A program made the position numbers and the translations under genes. From assembly GCF_900105945.1 (NCBI RefSeq), contig NZ_FNSO01000003.1, positions 372,001 to 436,000 on the forward strand: a stretch of DNA of 64,000 nucleotides, given 5' to 3'. How positions within the stretch are numbered: position 1 is the first letter of the stretch; every line of letters starts with the position of its first letter. This DNA is from Amycolatopsis tolypomycina. GTDB lineage: Bacteria; Actinomycetota; Actinomycetes; Mycobacteriales; Pseudonocardiaceae. The notes under the pieces are model-generated. The model saw only the letters and a program-made list of their open reading frames with translations. It made no database searches and was not told the origin of the DNA. Positions 43,254 to 51,496 of this stretch are shown here, piece by piece.

Positions 43254-46200
43254 ATGCGACGTCGCATCCGCGCCCTGACCGTAACGGCTGTGGGGGCCCT
43301 CGTGGCCGGTCTCACCCAGGTCGCCGTCACCGCACCGGCCGCGCACGCGGCCCTGTCTCCCGACGACTACTGCGGCGGGCAGTGCAGCGACATCCTCCCG
43401 CCCGGTGAGCAGGGCAGTGCCACCCTCGCGGAAATCCTGGCACACAAGCTGCTCGGCACCCGGCCGGCGCACTCCGCGGACCAGCTCGGGAAGTACGCCT
43501 CGCTGGCCGGCGGCTACAAGACGCTGACCACCAGCGCGATCAACCAGTACTTCAACGACGCCTCCTTCGGCGTCCCGGCCGACCAGGTGGCGAGCACGAT
43601 CAAGCCGCGCGCCGACGTCACGATCGTGCGGGACAAGGCCCTCGGCGTCCCGCACATCACCGGGACCACCCGCGCCGGCACCGAGTTCGGCGCCGGGTAC
43701 GCGGCCGCGCAGGACCGGCTGTGGCTGATGGACGTGCTGCGCCACGCCGCCCGCGGCCAGGTCAGCTCGTTCGCCGGTGGCGCGGAAGCCAACCGCGAGC
43801 TCGAGCAGACGTTCTTCGCGAACGCGCCGTACACGGAAGCCGAGCTGCAGCAGCAGATCGACCGCACGGCCGCCAGCGGCCCGCGCGGCGCGCAGGGCCT
43901 CGCCGACGCGCAGGCCTACATCGAAGGCATCAACAAGTACATCAGCGACGCCTACAACGGCCGGTACTTCCCCGGCGAGTACGTGCTCACCGGGCACGTC
44001 GACTCGATCACCAACGCGGGCACCATCGAGCCGTTCAAGCTGACCGACCTGGTGGCGCTCGCCGCGCTGGTCGGCGCCCAGTTCGGCGCGGGCGGCGGCG
44101 GCGAGGTGCAGAACGCCATCGCGAAGCTCGCGCTGCAGGAGAAGTACGGCGTCGTGCAGGGCGAAAAGGTGTGGCAGAGCCTGCGCTCGGAGGACGACCC
44201 CGAAGCGGTCAAGACGCTGCACGACGGCCAGACCTTCCCGTACGGCAAGACGCCGGCCAACGCGGCCGGGCGGGCGATGCCGGACAAGGGCTCGGTGACC
44301 CCGCAGCAACTGGTGTTCGACAAGACCGGCTCGGCCGCCGCCGCCACGCCGTCCACTGTGGACGTCGCCGCGCCCGCCGAGCTGGAACCGGCCCGCGGGA
44401 TGTTCGAGAACGGTGTGCTGCCGGGGAACCTGGTGAGCGAGAAGCACGGCATGTCCAACGCGCTGCTCGTCTCCGGCGCGAAGACCGCCAGCGGCCACCC
44501 GGTCGCGGTGTTCGGCCCGCAGACCGGCTACTTCGCGCCGCAGCTGCTGCTCCTGCAGGAACTGCAGGGCCCGGGCATCAGCTCGCGCGGCGCGGCCTTC
44601 GCCGGGCTGAGCATGTACACGCTCCTCGGCCGCGGCCAGGACTACTCGTGGAGCGCGACGACGTCGGCGCAGGACATCATCGACACCTACGCGCTGCAGC
44701 TGTGCGAGCCGAGTGGCGCGGCGCCGACGAAGGACTCGAACTACTACACCTACCAGGGCAAGTGCGTCCCGATGGAGACCGTGGAGGTCAAGAACGCCTG
44801 GAAGCCGACGGTGGCCGACGGCACCGCGGCCGGCTCCTACACACTGCGCAGCTACCGGACCAAGTACGGGCCGGTGCAGAGCCGGGCGACCGTGGGCGGC
44901 AAGCCGGTGGCGTACGCGGCCTTGCGGTCGTCCTACTTCCACGAGGTCGATTCGCTCATCGGCTTCCAGGAGCTGAACGACCCGGGCTTCATCAAGTCCG
45001 CGGCCGACTTCCAGAAGGCCGCGGCCGACATCAACTACACGTTCAACTGGTTCTACGCCGACTCCAAGGACATCGCCTACTTCAACTCGGGTGCCAACCC
45101 GGTCCGGCAGTCCGATGTGGACCCGAACATGCCGGTGTGGGGCGACCAGGGCCACGACTGGGCAGGCTGGAACCCGGCCGGCAACCTGGCGAACTACACG
45201 CCGGCGTCGCAGCACCCGCAGTCGATCAACCAGGACTACTACGTCAGCTGGAACAACGCGCAGGCGAACGGGTACGCCGCGGCCGGCGCGGACAAGTCCG
45301 CCGTGCACCGCGTCGATCTGCTCGACTCGCGGGTGAAGAAGCTGATCACCAGCGGCACCAAGGTCACCCGGGTCAACCTGACCCAGGCCATGTCGGAGGC
45401 CGCGCTGGCGGATCTCCGCGCGGAACGCGTGCTGCCGCTGCTGCTGCAGGTGCTCGACAAGGCGCCGACCACCGGTGCGGCGGGTGACGCCGTGGCGAAG
45501 TTCAAGACGTGGCTCTCCCACGGCCAGCTGCGCACGGAGACCTCGCCCGGCAGCAAGGTGTACGCGGACGCCGACGCGATCCGCATCTTCGACGCCTGGT
45601 GGCCGCTGCTGGTCCAGGCCGAGTTCAAGCCGGGCATGGGCGACGCCGCGTACAACGCCATGACGTCGGTGCTGGGCATCAACGAGAGCCCGTCGGGCTG
45701 GCAGAACGGCAACGGGCAGCACGCCGGCCAGCCGCACAAGGGCTCCTCGTTCCAGTACGGCTGGTGGGGTTACGTCAGCAAGGACATCCGGCAGGTGCTC
45801 GGCCAGCCGGTGGCCGGCCCGCTCGCGCAGACGTTCTGCGGCGGCGGCAACGTCACCGCGTGCCGCCAGGCGCTCGTCGACTCGCTGACCACAGCCGCCG
45901 GCCAGGCCGCGAACACCGTCTACCCCGGTGACGCGAACTGCTCGGCCGGTGACCAGTGGTGCGCCGACTCGATCGTCCACACCCCGCTCGGCGGCATCAC
46001 GCAGGACAAGATCAGCTGGCAGAACCGCCCGACGTTCCAGCAGGTCGTCGAGTACGCCGCGCACCGCGGGGACAACATCGCGAACCTGGCGGCGACGAAG
46101 ACGGTCAGCGCCACCAGCGCCGAGACCGGGGCGTACAACTCGCCGGCGTCGAACGCGATCGACGGCAACGCCTCGACCCGCTGGGCCAGCGACTGGAGCG

Positions 46201-46472
46201 ACAACCAGGCGATCACCGTCGACCTCGGTTCGGTCCAGCAGGTCTCGCGGGTGCTGCTCAACTGGGAAGCCGCCTACGGCAAGAGCTACAAGATCCAGCT
46301 CTCGCCGGACGCGGTCCACTGGACGGACGCGGCCGTGGTGACCGACGGCGACGGCGGGCAGGACAACGTCTCGTTCGCCGCGACCCAGGCCCGGTTCGTG
46401 AAGATGCAGGGCGTCCAGCGCGGCACCAGGTACGGCTACTCGCTGTACGAGTTCGAGGTGTACGCGCACTGA
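43254..46472 (+). CDS. secreted penicillin-acylase-family Ntn hydrolase with F5/8 type C tail
   Basis: A 1072-residue exported protein. Signal peptide about 1-32 (MRRRIRALTVTAVGALVAGL, cleavage near AHAA). The Ntn-hydrolase fold starts around residue 110 (VRDKALGVPHITG, GYAAAQDRLWLMDVLRHAARGQ). The likely self-cleavage and nucleophile site is Ser401 in EKHGMSNALLVSG, preceded by a spacer typical of processed acylases. The last about 130 residues form a discoidin/F5/8 type C domain (SNAIDGNASTRWASDWSDNQAITVD split near 960-1000), used to bind carbohydrate or lipid surfaces. It would cleave amides such as beta-lactams or acyl homoserine lactones; actual substrate unknown. Confidence 0.92.
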   Translation: MRRRIRALTVTAVGALVAGLTQVAVTAPAAHAALSPDDYCGGQCSDILPPGEQGSATLAEILAHKLLGTRPAHSADQLGKYASLAGGYKTLTTSAINQYFNDASFGVPADQVASTIKPRADVTIVRDKALGVPHITGTTRAGTEFGAGYAAAQDRLWLMDVLRHAARGQVSSFAGGAEANRELEQTFFANAPYTEAELQQQIDRTAASGPRGAQGLADAQAYIEGINKYISDAYNGRYFPGEYVLTGHVDSITNAGTIEPFKLTDLVALAALVGAQFGAGGGGEVQNAIAKLALQEKYGVVQGEKVWQSLRSEDDPEAVKTLHDGQTFPYGKTPANAAGRAMPDKGSVTPQQLVFDKTGSAAAATPSTVDVAAPAELEPARGMFENGVLPGNLVSEKHGMSNALLVSGAKTASGHPVAVFGPQTGYFAPQLLLLQELQGPGISSRGAAFAGLSMYTLLGRGQDYSWSATTSAQDIIDTYALQLCEPSGAAPTKDSNYYTYQGKCVPMETVEVKNAWKPTVADGTAAGSYTLRSYRTKYGPVQSRATVGGKPVAYAALRSSYFHEVDSLIGFQELNDPGFIKSAADFQKAAADINYTFNWFYADSKDIAYFNSGANPVRQSDVDPNMPVWGDQGHDWAGWNPAGNLANYTPASQHPQSINQDYYVSWNNAQANGYAAAGADKSAVHRVDLLDSRVKKLITSGTKVTRVNLTQAMSEAALADLRAERVLPLLLQVLDKAPTTGAAGDAVAKFKTWLSHGQLRTETSPGSKVYADADAIRIFDAWWPLLVQAEFKPGMGDAAYNAMTSVLGINESPSGWQNGNGQHAGQPHKGSSFQYGWWGYVSKDIRQVLGQPVAGPLAQTFCGGGNVTACRQALVDSLTTAAGQAANTVYPGDANCSAGDQWCADSIVHTPLGGITQDKISWQNRPTFQQVVEYAAHRGDNIANLAATKTVSATSAETGAYNSPASNAIDGNASTRWASDWSDNQAITVDLGSVQQVSRVLLNWEAAYGKSYKIQLSPDAVHWTDAAVVTDGDGGQDNVSFAATQARFVKMQGVQRGTRYGYSLYEFEVYAH

Positions 46473-46478
46473 GCCCGG

Positions 46479-46512
46479 GCCGGGGCACCCGCGGACGCGT
46501 GGGTGCCCCGGC
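46479..46512 (+). terminator. hairpin after the penicillin acylase gene
   Basis: GCCGGGGCACCC (46479-46490) pairs perfectly with 46501-46512 around a 10-nt loop, with no T run. It sits just before the next gene start region. Confidence 0.6.
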
Positions 46513-46532
46513 ACCGGGGTTACCGTGGGCGG

Positions 46533-47573
46533 ATGGATCACTGGACGCCCCGCACCAAGGCCATCGCCGCCGGCCGGCCGCACGGTCCCGGCGAGCCGTT
46601 GAACACCCCGCTCGTCGCCACCAGCACGTACCAGGCCGGTGGCGACTTCGTGTACGCCCGCGGTGACGGGACGCCGACCTGGCACGCGCTCGAAGAAGCC
46701 GTCGGGGCGCTCGAAGGCGGGCACGCGACGGCGTTCGCCTCCGGCGTCGCCACCCTCTCCGCCGTGCTGGACCTGCTGCCGGTCGGCTCGCGGGTCGCCG
46801 TCCCGACGTTCAGCTACGCCGTGACGCGCGGGGTGCTGGCCCACGCGCAGAAGCTCGGCAAGCTCGCCGTCACCGAGCTGGCGCCGACGGACACCGACGC
46901 CTGGGTCGCCGAGGCGGCGACGGCCGACCTGGTCTGGCTGGAGTCGCCGACCAACCCGACCCTCGACGTGATGGCCATCGAGCCGATCGCCGCCGCCGCG
47001 CGCGGCCGGGTCGTCGTCGACAACACCTTCGCGACGCCGCTGCAGCAGCGGCCGCTGGAGCTGGGCGCGGACGTCGTCGTGCACAGCGCGACCAAGCTCA
47101 TCGGCGGCCACAGCGACCTGCTGCTGGGCATCACCGTGGCCAAGGACCCGGCCGTCGCCGAGGAGCTGCGGGGCGCGCGGACGCGGGTCGGGTCGACACC
47201 GGGCGCCCTCGAAGCCTGGCTCGCCCTCCGGGGGCTGCGGACCATGCCCGTCCGGCTCGCCGAGCAGTCCCGCACGGCGGCGCTGCTGGCGGAGCGGCTC
47301 GCCGGGCACCCCGCCGTGCGGCGCGTGCGCTACCCGGGCTTCGGGATGATGGTCGCCTTCGACCTCGCCGACGCCGGAACGGCGGACCGCTTCTGCGCGT
47401 CGGTCCGGCTGATCCGGTCGGCGACCAGCCTCGGCGGCGTCGAGAGCCTGGTCGAGCGGCGGGCGTGGCTGGCGGGCGAAGAGCGCGTCCCGCCCGGGCT
47501 GATCCGGTTCAGCGTCGGCCTCGAAGATCCGGACGACCTGTGGGCGGACCTGAAGTTCGCCCTCACGGAGTAA
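46533..47573 (+). CDS. PLP-dependent transsulfuration-type enzyme (Cys/Met metabolism)
   Basis: A 346-residue fold-type I enzyme of the MetB/MetC/CGS/CGL family. PLP-binding Lys188 lies in VHSATKLIGGHSD; upstream ATAFASGVATLSAV and WLESPTNPTLDV are typical cofactor and substrate contacts; the C-terminal VGLEDPDDLWADL is a strong family mark. The protein is slightly shorter than typical (about 380-400). It could be a cystathionine gamma-synthase, gamma-lyase or beta-lyase; sequence alone does not decide. ATG 46533 chosen. Confidence 0.88.
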   Translation: MDHWTPRTKAIAAGRPHGPGEPLNTPLVATSTYQAGGDFVYARGDGTPTWHALEEAVGALEGGHATAFASGVATLSAVLDLLPVGSRVAVPTFSYAVTRGVLAHAQKLGKLAVTELAPTDTDAWVAEAATADLVWLESPTNPTLDVMAIEPIAAAARGRVVVDNTFATPLQQRPLELGADVVVHSATKLIGGHSDLLLGITVAKDPAVAEELRGARTRVGSTPGALEAWLALRGLRTMPVRLAEQSRTAALLAERLAGHPAVRRVRYPGFGMMVAFDLADAGTADRFCASVRLIRSATSLGGVESLVERRAWLAGEERVPPGLIRFSVGLEDPDDLWADLKFALTE

Positions 47574-47633
47574 CGCGGGCCGCCGAATCGTCGATAGTCG
47601 CGACATCGCAGGTCAACGCGTTGGGAGTGCATC

Positions 47634-48386
47634 GTGGGCAGAACGCTGAGCCGGGTCGCCGGGGTCGTTTTCGCGGGTGCGCTCGCCACCTTCGCCGCCG
47701 CGCCCGCCGCGCTGGCACAGAGCGAAACCAGCACGTCACCCACGGAAACCTCGACGTCCCCGATGTCCACTTCGGAGACCCCGACGACCACCACGGTGCC
47801 GACCACGCCGGAGACCACCACGCCGGCCACGACCACCACGAGCCCGAAGACCACTTCGGCCGCCGCGAAGACCGGGACCACCTCCACCACGAGCCCGAAG
47901 ACCACCTCCTCGGCGCCGGAAGCGGCCGAGCCACCCAAGGACGACTACCAGGACAACGTCGGCCACGGCTTCGTCGGCCTCGGCGGCGAGGGTGTCCTCG
48001 TCATCGCCTGCGCGGCCGGAGCACCCGGGAACGTGGCGACCCAGTACCTGAGTGTGACCGGTGGCCCGGATCAGGACGAGTCCGACGGCCGCTACTGGAA
48101 CTACTCGGTGCGCGTGGTCGACGCCCCGGCCGGCACCACCACCGCCAAGTTCAGCTGGACCTGCGCCGGCGTCGAAGGCAACGGGATCGTCGAGTTCGAG
48201 CAGGACGAGCCGCCGACGAGCACGACCACGAGCAGCGCCTCGCCATCGAGCACCGCGCCGGTCACCACCGCGCCGGTCACCACGGCGACCAGCTCCGCGC
48301 CCGCCGGCAACGCCGCGCCGAAGGCCCAGGTCAAGGTCGCGCCCAAGGGTGGGGTCGAGACCGGCTTCGGCGGCACGGCCCGGTGA
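47634..48386 (+). CDS. Thr/Ser-rich secreted protein, likely partner of class F sortase (copy 1)
   Basis: A 250-residue exported protein starting at GTG. Signal peptide 1-28 ends near ALAQSE. Residues 30-97 are a Thr/Ser/Pro stalk (TTTVPTTPETTTPATTTT). A folded part of about 95 residues contains GVLVIACAAGAP and AKFSWTCAGVE, whose two Cys may pair. A second Thr/Ser run leads to the C terminus VKVAPKGGVETGFGGTAR. No LPXTG, no C-terminal hydrophobic anchor. It ends inside the sortase start (GTGA). The architecture recurs at 49182. Role as sortase substrate is inferred. Confidence 0.85.
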   Translation: MGRTLSRVAGVVFAGALATFAAAPAALAQSETSTSPTETSTSPMSTSETPTTTTVPTTPETTTPATTTTSPKTTSAAAKTGTTSTTSPKTTSSAPEAAEPPKDDYQDNVGHGFVGLGGEGVLVIACAAGAPGNVATQYLSVTGGPDQDESDGRYWNYSVRVVDAPAGTTTAKFSWTCAGVEGNGIVEFEQDEPPTSTTTSSASPSSTAPVTTAPVTTATSSAPAGNAAPKAQVKVAPKGGVETGFGGTAR

Positions 48387-48967
48387 CGCTCCGCCGGGCG
48401 GGCGCGGCGCTCGCCCTGGTGCTGGCCCTCGCCGGGTGCGGTACCGCCGAGCCGCCGCCCCCGGCCGCGGCGCCCGCTCCGGTGCCGTCCTCGGTGCCGG
48501 TGACCGTGCCGTTCAAGGGCCTGCGCCCCACCTCGGTGAAGATCCCGAAGATCGGCGCGGAATCGAGCCTGCTCGCGGTCGCCGTGAAACCCGACGGCTC
48601 GATCTCCGTCCCGTCGGTGCACACGCCGATGCAGGCGGCCTGGTACAAACTCTCGCCCGTGCCCGGCGACATCGGCCCGGCGATCGTGCTCGGGCACGTG
48701 GACGGCGACAAAAAACCGGGTATCTTCTTCAAGCTGAAGGACCTCGTGCCTGGCGACGAAGTCGACATCGACCGCAGTGACGGCAAGAAGCTGAAGTTCG
48801 TCGTCGACCGCGTCACCCAGGTCCCGAAGGACACGTTCCCGCGGGACGCCGTGTACGGGAACAGCGCAAAGCCGGAACTGCGGCTGATCACGTGCGGTGG
48901 AGCGTTCGACCACGCAGAGCACAGCTACCGGGACAACATCATCGTTTACGCGAACCTGGCCGGGTGA
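48383..48967 (+). CDS. class F sortase with lipoprotein-type N terminus (copy 1)
   Basis: A 194-residue sortase. The N terminus ends its hydrophobic stretch in LALAGCG (Cys19), a lipobox, so the enzyme may be lipid-anchored instead of membrane-spanning. The class F core is complete: His105 in VLGHVDGDK, Cys171 in LITCGGAF and Arg183 in SYRDNIIVYA. It is translationally coupled to the Thr-rich protein upstream. Class F sortases are common in actinobacteria and mostly uncharacterised in function. A second, closely similar gene lies at 49855. Confidence 0.9.
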   Translation: MTLRRAGAALALVLALAGCGTAEPPPPAAAPAPVPSSVPVTVPFKGLRPTSVKIPKIGAESSLLAVAVKPDGSISVPSVHTPMQAAWYKLSPVPGDIGPAIVLGHVDGDKKPGIFFKLKDLVPGDEVDIDRSDGKKLKFVVDRVTQVPKDTFPRDAVYGNSAKPELRLITCGGAFDHAEHSYRDNIIVYANLAG

Positions 48968-49181
48968 GCCACACCGAAACCGTCGCGTTCGACACTGTCC
49001 GATGTGGATTTCGCGGGCCCCGAACGTTACCGGTTTCCGCAGTGGTTTTCTTCACGTCGAATTCGTTTCCGGTATATACCAGTTCTAGGGCAGGATGTCG
49101 GAGTCGCCCGATCTTGTGCTTCTCGCACCGGGCGGCTCGCGTAGTGGGGGTCATTGCGCGTTTCCTTCCCTGGGAGTCACC
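48968..49181. promoter_or_regulatory. AT-enriched intergenic region between the two sortase cassettes
   Basis: This 214-bp stretch holds the 10-bp palindrome GGTATATACC at 49071-49080 inside an unusually AT-rich part for this genome, a possible promoter or operator for the second cassette. No gene was seen in it. Confidence 0.4.
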
Positions 49182-49850
49182 TTGAAGATCACCCTGGGCC
49201 GTCTCGCGGGCGCTGTGCTCGCGGGGGCCCTGCTCACGCTCACCGTCGCCCCGGCCGCGCTCGCGCAGGAGGCTCCGGCCACCTCGACCGAGGCCGCGCC
49301 GACCTCCGAGGCGCCGCCGACGACGAACCTGCCCACGACCACCCCGGCCACGAGCACGTCGCAGCAGCCCACGTCGCAGCAGCCGACCTCGACGCAGCCG
49401 ACGACGCAGCCGACCGGCACCGGCACGCCCACCTCGGGCAAGCCGACCCACACCAGCAGCACGCCGACCACCGAGCCGACGGACCCGTTCCCGCACGGCG
49501 ACGACTACATCGACGACTACGCGTACGCGTGGGAGTTCGACGACGGCACCGGCATCCTCGTCATCGCCTGCGCGGCGGGCGAGCCGACGAACATCGTCGC
49601 CAACGACTTCACCGTGGCCGGCGGCCCGTTCCAGGACGGCGCGGACGGCCGCTACTGGGGCTTCGACATCCAGCTCAACGAGGGCAAGCACCTGACCGAC
49701 GACACGAAGGTCTCGTGGACCTGCGAGGGCAAGCCGGTCACCCGCCCGGTCGGCCACGGCGGCGGCTCGGCCACGGCCGGCGGCCAGGTCAAGGTCACCC
49801 CGAAGGCCGGCGGTGTCGAGACCGGCGGCGGCGCGACGGCCCGGTCCTGA
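49182..49850 (+). CDS. Thr/Ser-rich secreted protein (copy 2)
   Basis: A 222-residue exported protein, paralogue of the gene at 47634. TTG 49182 with GGGAG 5 nt before is the best start. Signal peptide ends near ALAQEA. A Thr/Pro/Gln-rich stalk (TSTSQQPTSQQPTSTQPTTQ) is followed by the Cys-containing domain with ILVIACAAGEP and VSWTCEGKP, and the C terminus KVTPKAGGVETGGGATARS. The final motif nearly matches copy 1. No LPXTG or anchor. The sortase starts 4 bp downstream. Confidence 0.82.
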   Translation: MKITLGRLAGAVLAGALLTLTVAPAALAQEAPATSTEAAPTSEAPPTTNLPTTTPATSTSQQPTSQQPTSTQPTTQPTGTGTPTSGKPTHTSSTPTTEPTDPFPHGDDYIDDYAYAWEFDDGTGILVIACAAGEPTNIVANDFTVAGGPFQDGADGRYWGFDIQLNEGKHLTDDTKVSWTCEGKPVTRPVGHGGGSATAGGQVKVTPKAGGVETGGGATARS

Positions 49851-49854
49851 CCGC

Positions 49855-50460
49855 ATGACCACGCAGTTCCGCCGCGGCGGCCGCGTTCTCGCGGCCGTCC
49901 TGGCGCTCTCCTTCGCCCTGACCGCCTGCGGGCCTTCCGGCCCGGAGGCGGCCCCGGGCCCGTCCTCGTCGGCGCCCGCCCCGCCGCCGGTGACCAAGCC
50001 GTTCGCCGGCCTGCGCCCGACGCAGCTGAACATCCCGAAGATCGGCGCGCAGTCCTCGCTGGTCTCGGTGCTGCCGAAGGCCGACGGCGGGATCTCGGTC
50101 CCGTCGGTGCACACGCCGATGCAGGCGGCCTGGTACAAGATGTCGCCGGTGCCCGGCGAGACCGGCCCGGCGGTCGTGCTCGGCCACGTCGACGGCGACA
50201 AGAAACCCGGCATCTTCTTCAAGCTGAAGGAGCTCGTGCCGGGTGACGAGGTGGACGTCGACCGCAGCGACGGCAAGAAGCTGAAGTTCGTCGTCGAGCG
50301 CGTGGAGCAGGTCCCGAAGGAGACGTTCCCCCGGGACGCCGTCTACGGCAACAGTGACAAGCCGCAGCTGCGGCTGATCACCTGCGGTGGCGCGTTCGAC
50401 CACGCCGAGCACAGCTACAAGGACAACGTCATCGTCTACGCGAAGCTAGCCGACGCCTGA
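49855..50460 (+). CDS. class F sortase paralogue with Lys at the catalytic-Arg position (copy 2)
   Basis: A 201-residue paralogue of the sortase at 48383. The lipobox-like LTACG gives Cys25. His111 (VLGHVDGDK) and Cys177 (LITCGGAF) are kept, but the segment YRDN that holds the catalytic Arg in copy 1 reads YKDN here (Lys189, codon AAG). Such a change usually lowers sortase activity strongly, so this copy may be impaired, specialised or a structural partner. Its 3' end overlaps the patatin gene by 15 bp. Confidence 0.88.
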   Translation: MTTQFRRGGRVLAAVLALSFALTACGPSGPEAAPGPSSSAPAPPPVTKPFAGLRPTQLNIPKIGAQSSLVSVLPKADGGISVPSVHTPMQAAWYKMSPVPGETGPAVVLGHVDGDKKPGIFFKLKELVPGDEVDVDRSDGKKLKFVVERVEQVPKETFPRDAVYGNSDKPQLRLITCGGAFDHAEHSYKDNVIVYAKLADA

Positions 50461-51486
50461 GTCCGGATACGGGAACCGCGGGCTCAGCTCGGTTCCCGGG
50501 CACACCCAGCGGCGCATACCCGCGTCGCAGACGGCATACCCCCAGTTGATCAGGTTGTCCTGCACCTTCTCGGGCAACCTGGTCAGCCGGGTCTTCGTCT
50601 CGGCGAGCTTCCTGGTCCGCGCCACCGGCGCCGGCAGGGCGTCGGGCAGTTCGAAGTTTTCGATGTCGCTGTAGGTCGCCCAGTACGTCCCGGCGAACGT
50701 CTTGTCCTCATAGGACTTCAGCAGCGAGCCGGTGCGCAGCTCGCGGACCTGGTTGTCCATCACGGTCAGCACGCGCAGCAGCTGCATCGGCCAGTTGTGC
50801 CGCGGCTTGGCCTCGTGCTTCATCTTCTTGCCGGCGTCGCTGACCAGAACCGTCGCCCGCTGGTTCTCGATCGGGTCGAGGCCGAGGTTGTCGTAGACGC
50901 CCGCGTCGCTGAGCACGATCTTGCGGCCGGGCGCGTGCGGATCCGGGATCACGACCGGCGAGAGCATCGGCGGGAACGCCGACGACGCGGCGACCGCAGT
51001 GGCCAGCGGGATCTGCCCGTGCGCGCCGGGCTGCCGGAAGAACCACCACAGCGAGCCGTCCTGCAGGCTGGTCGCGGTGAACACGAAGTTCGGCCCCGCC
51101 GGGTCGAGGTCCGCGAGCCGGCAGTCGCCGAAGAGGTGCTTCGCGTAGCGCAGGGCCAGTTCCTCGCCCGCGCTGCGCCACGGGATCACCATCGCCTTCA
51201 GCGTGACCGGGATGTCGAGGTTGGTGCGCGCCAGCTTCCGGATCGGCTGCACGACCTCCTTGCCGAAGTTCTCCGCGACGCCGTCCTCGCCGAACCACAG
51301 CTTGTTCCACGCGTGTGCCAGCACGCCCGCCGCGATCGAGCCGCCGGAGACGCTGGAGACCGTGGTCAGCTTCGGCAGCCAGCCGAGTTCGTTGAGCCGC
51401 CAGAGCGCCCCCGCGTGGAAGAGCATCGCCCGGTAGCCACCGCCGGAAAGCGCGAGCCCGACACCGTCCCGTTTCGCCGCGTCCAC
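50446..51486 (-). CDS. patatin-like phospholipase
   Basis: A 346-residue patatin-fold acyl hydrolase. Oxyanion loop LALSGGGYRAMLFHAG, catalytic Ser47 in SSVSGGS, and the catalytic Asp likely in VLSDAGVYDNLG complete the Ser-Asp dyad. No signal peptide; a cytoplasmic lipase of unknown substrate. GTG start. Close behind it on the same strand lies the FadR-type regulator, 10 bp upstream, so both may share one transcript. Confidence 0.9.
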   Translation of the reverse strand: MDAAKRDGVGLALSGGGYRAMLFHAGALWRLNELGWLPKLTTVSSVSGGSIAAGVLAHAWNKLWFGEDGVAENFGKEVVQPIRKLARTNLDIPVTLKAMVIPWRSAGEELALRYAKHLFGDCRLADLDPAGPNFVFTATSLQDGSLWWFFRQPGAHGQIPLATAVAASSAFPPMLSPVVIPDPHAPGRKIVLSDAGVYDNLGLDPIENQRATVLVSDAGKKMKHEAKPRHNWPMQLLRVLTVMDNQVRELRTGSLLKSYEDKTFAGTYWATYSDIENFELPDALPAPVARTRKLAETKTRLTRLPEKVQDNLINWGYAVCDAGMRRWVCPGTELSPRFPYPDSGVG

Positions 51487-51496
51487 CTCGCCGAGT

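Noticed and set aside
43200..47606. Very long open frame on the minus strand opposite the acylase and transsulfuration-type genes
   Set aside because: It is antisense to two well-supported genes, shows only Arg/Gly/Val-rich shadow composition, and has no recognisable domain. High GC third positions keep such frames open.
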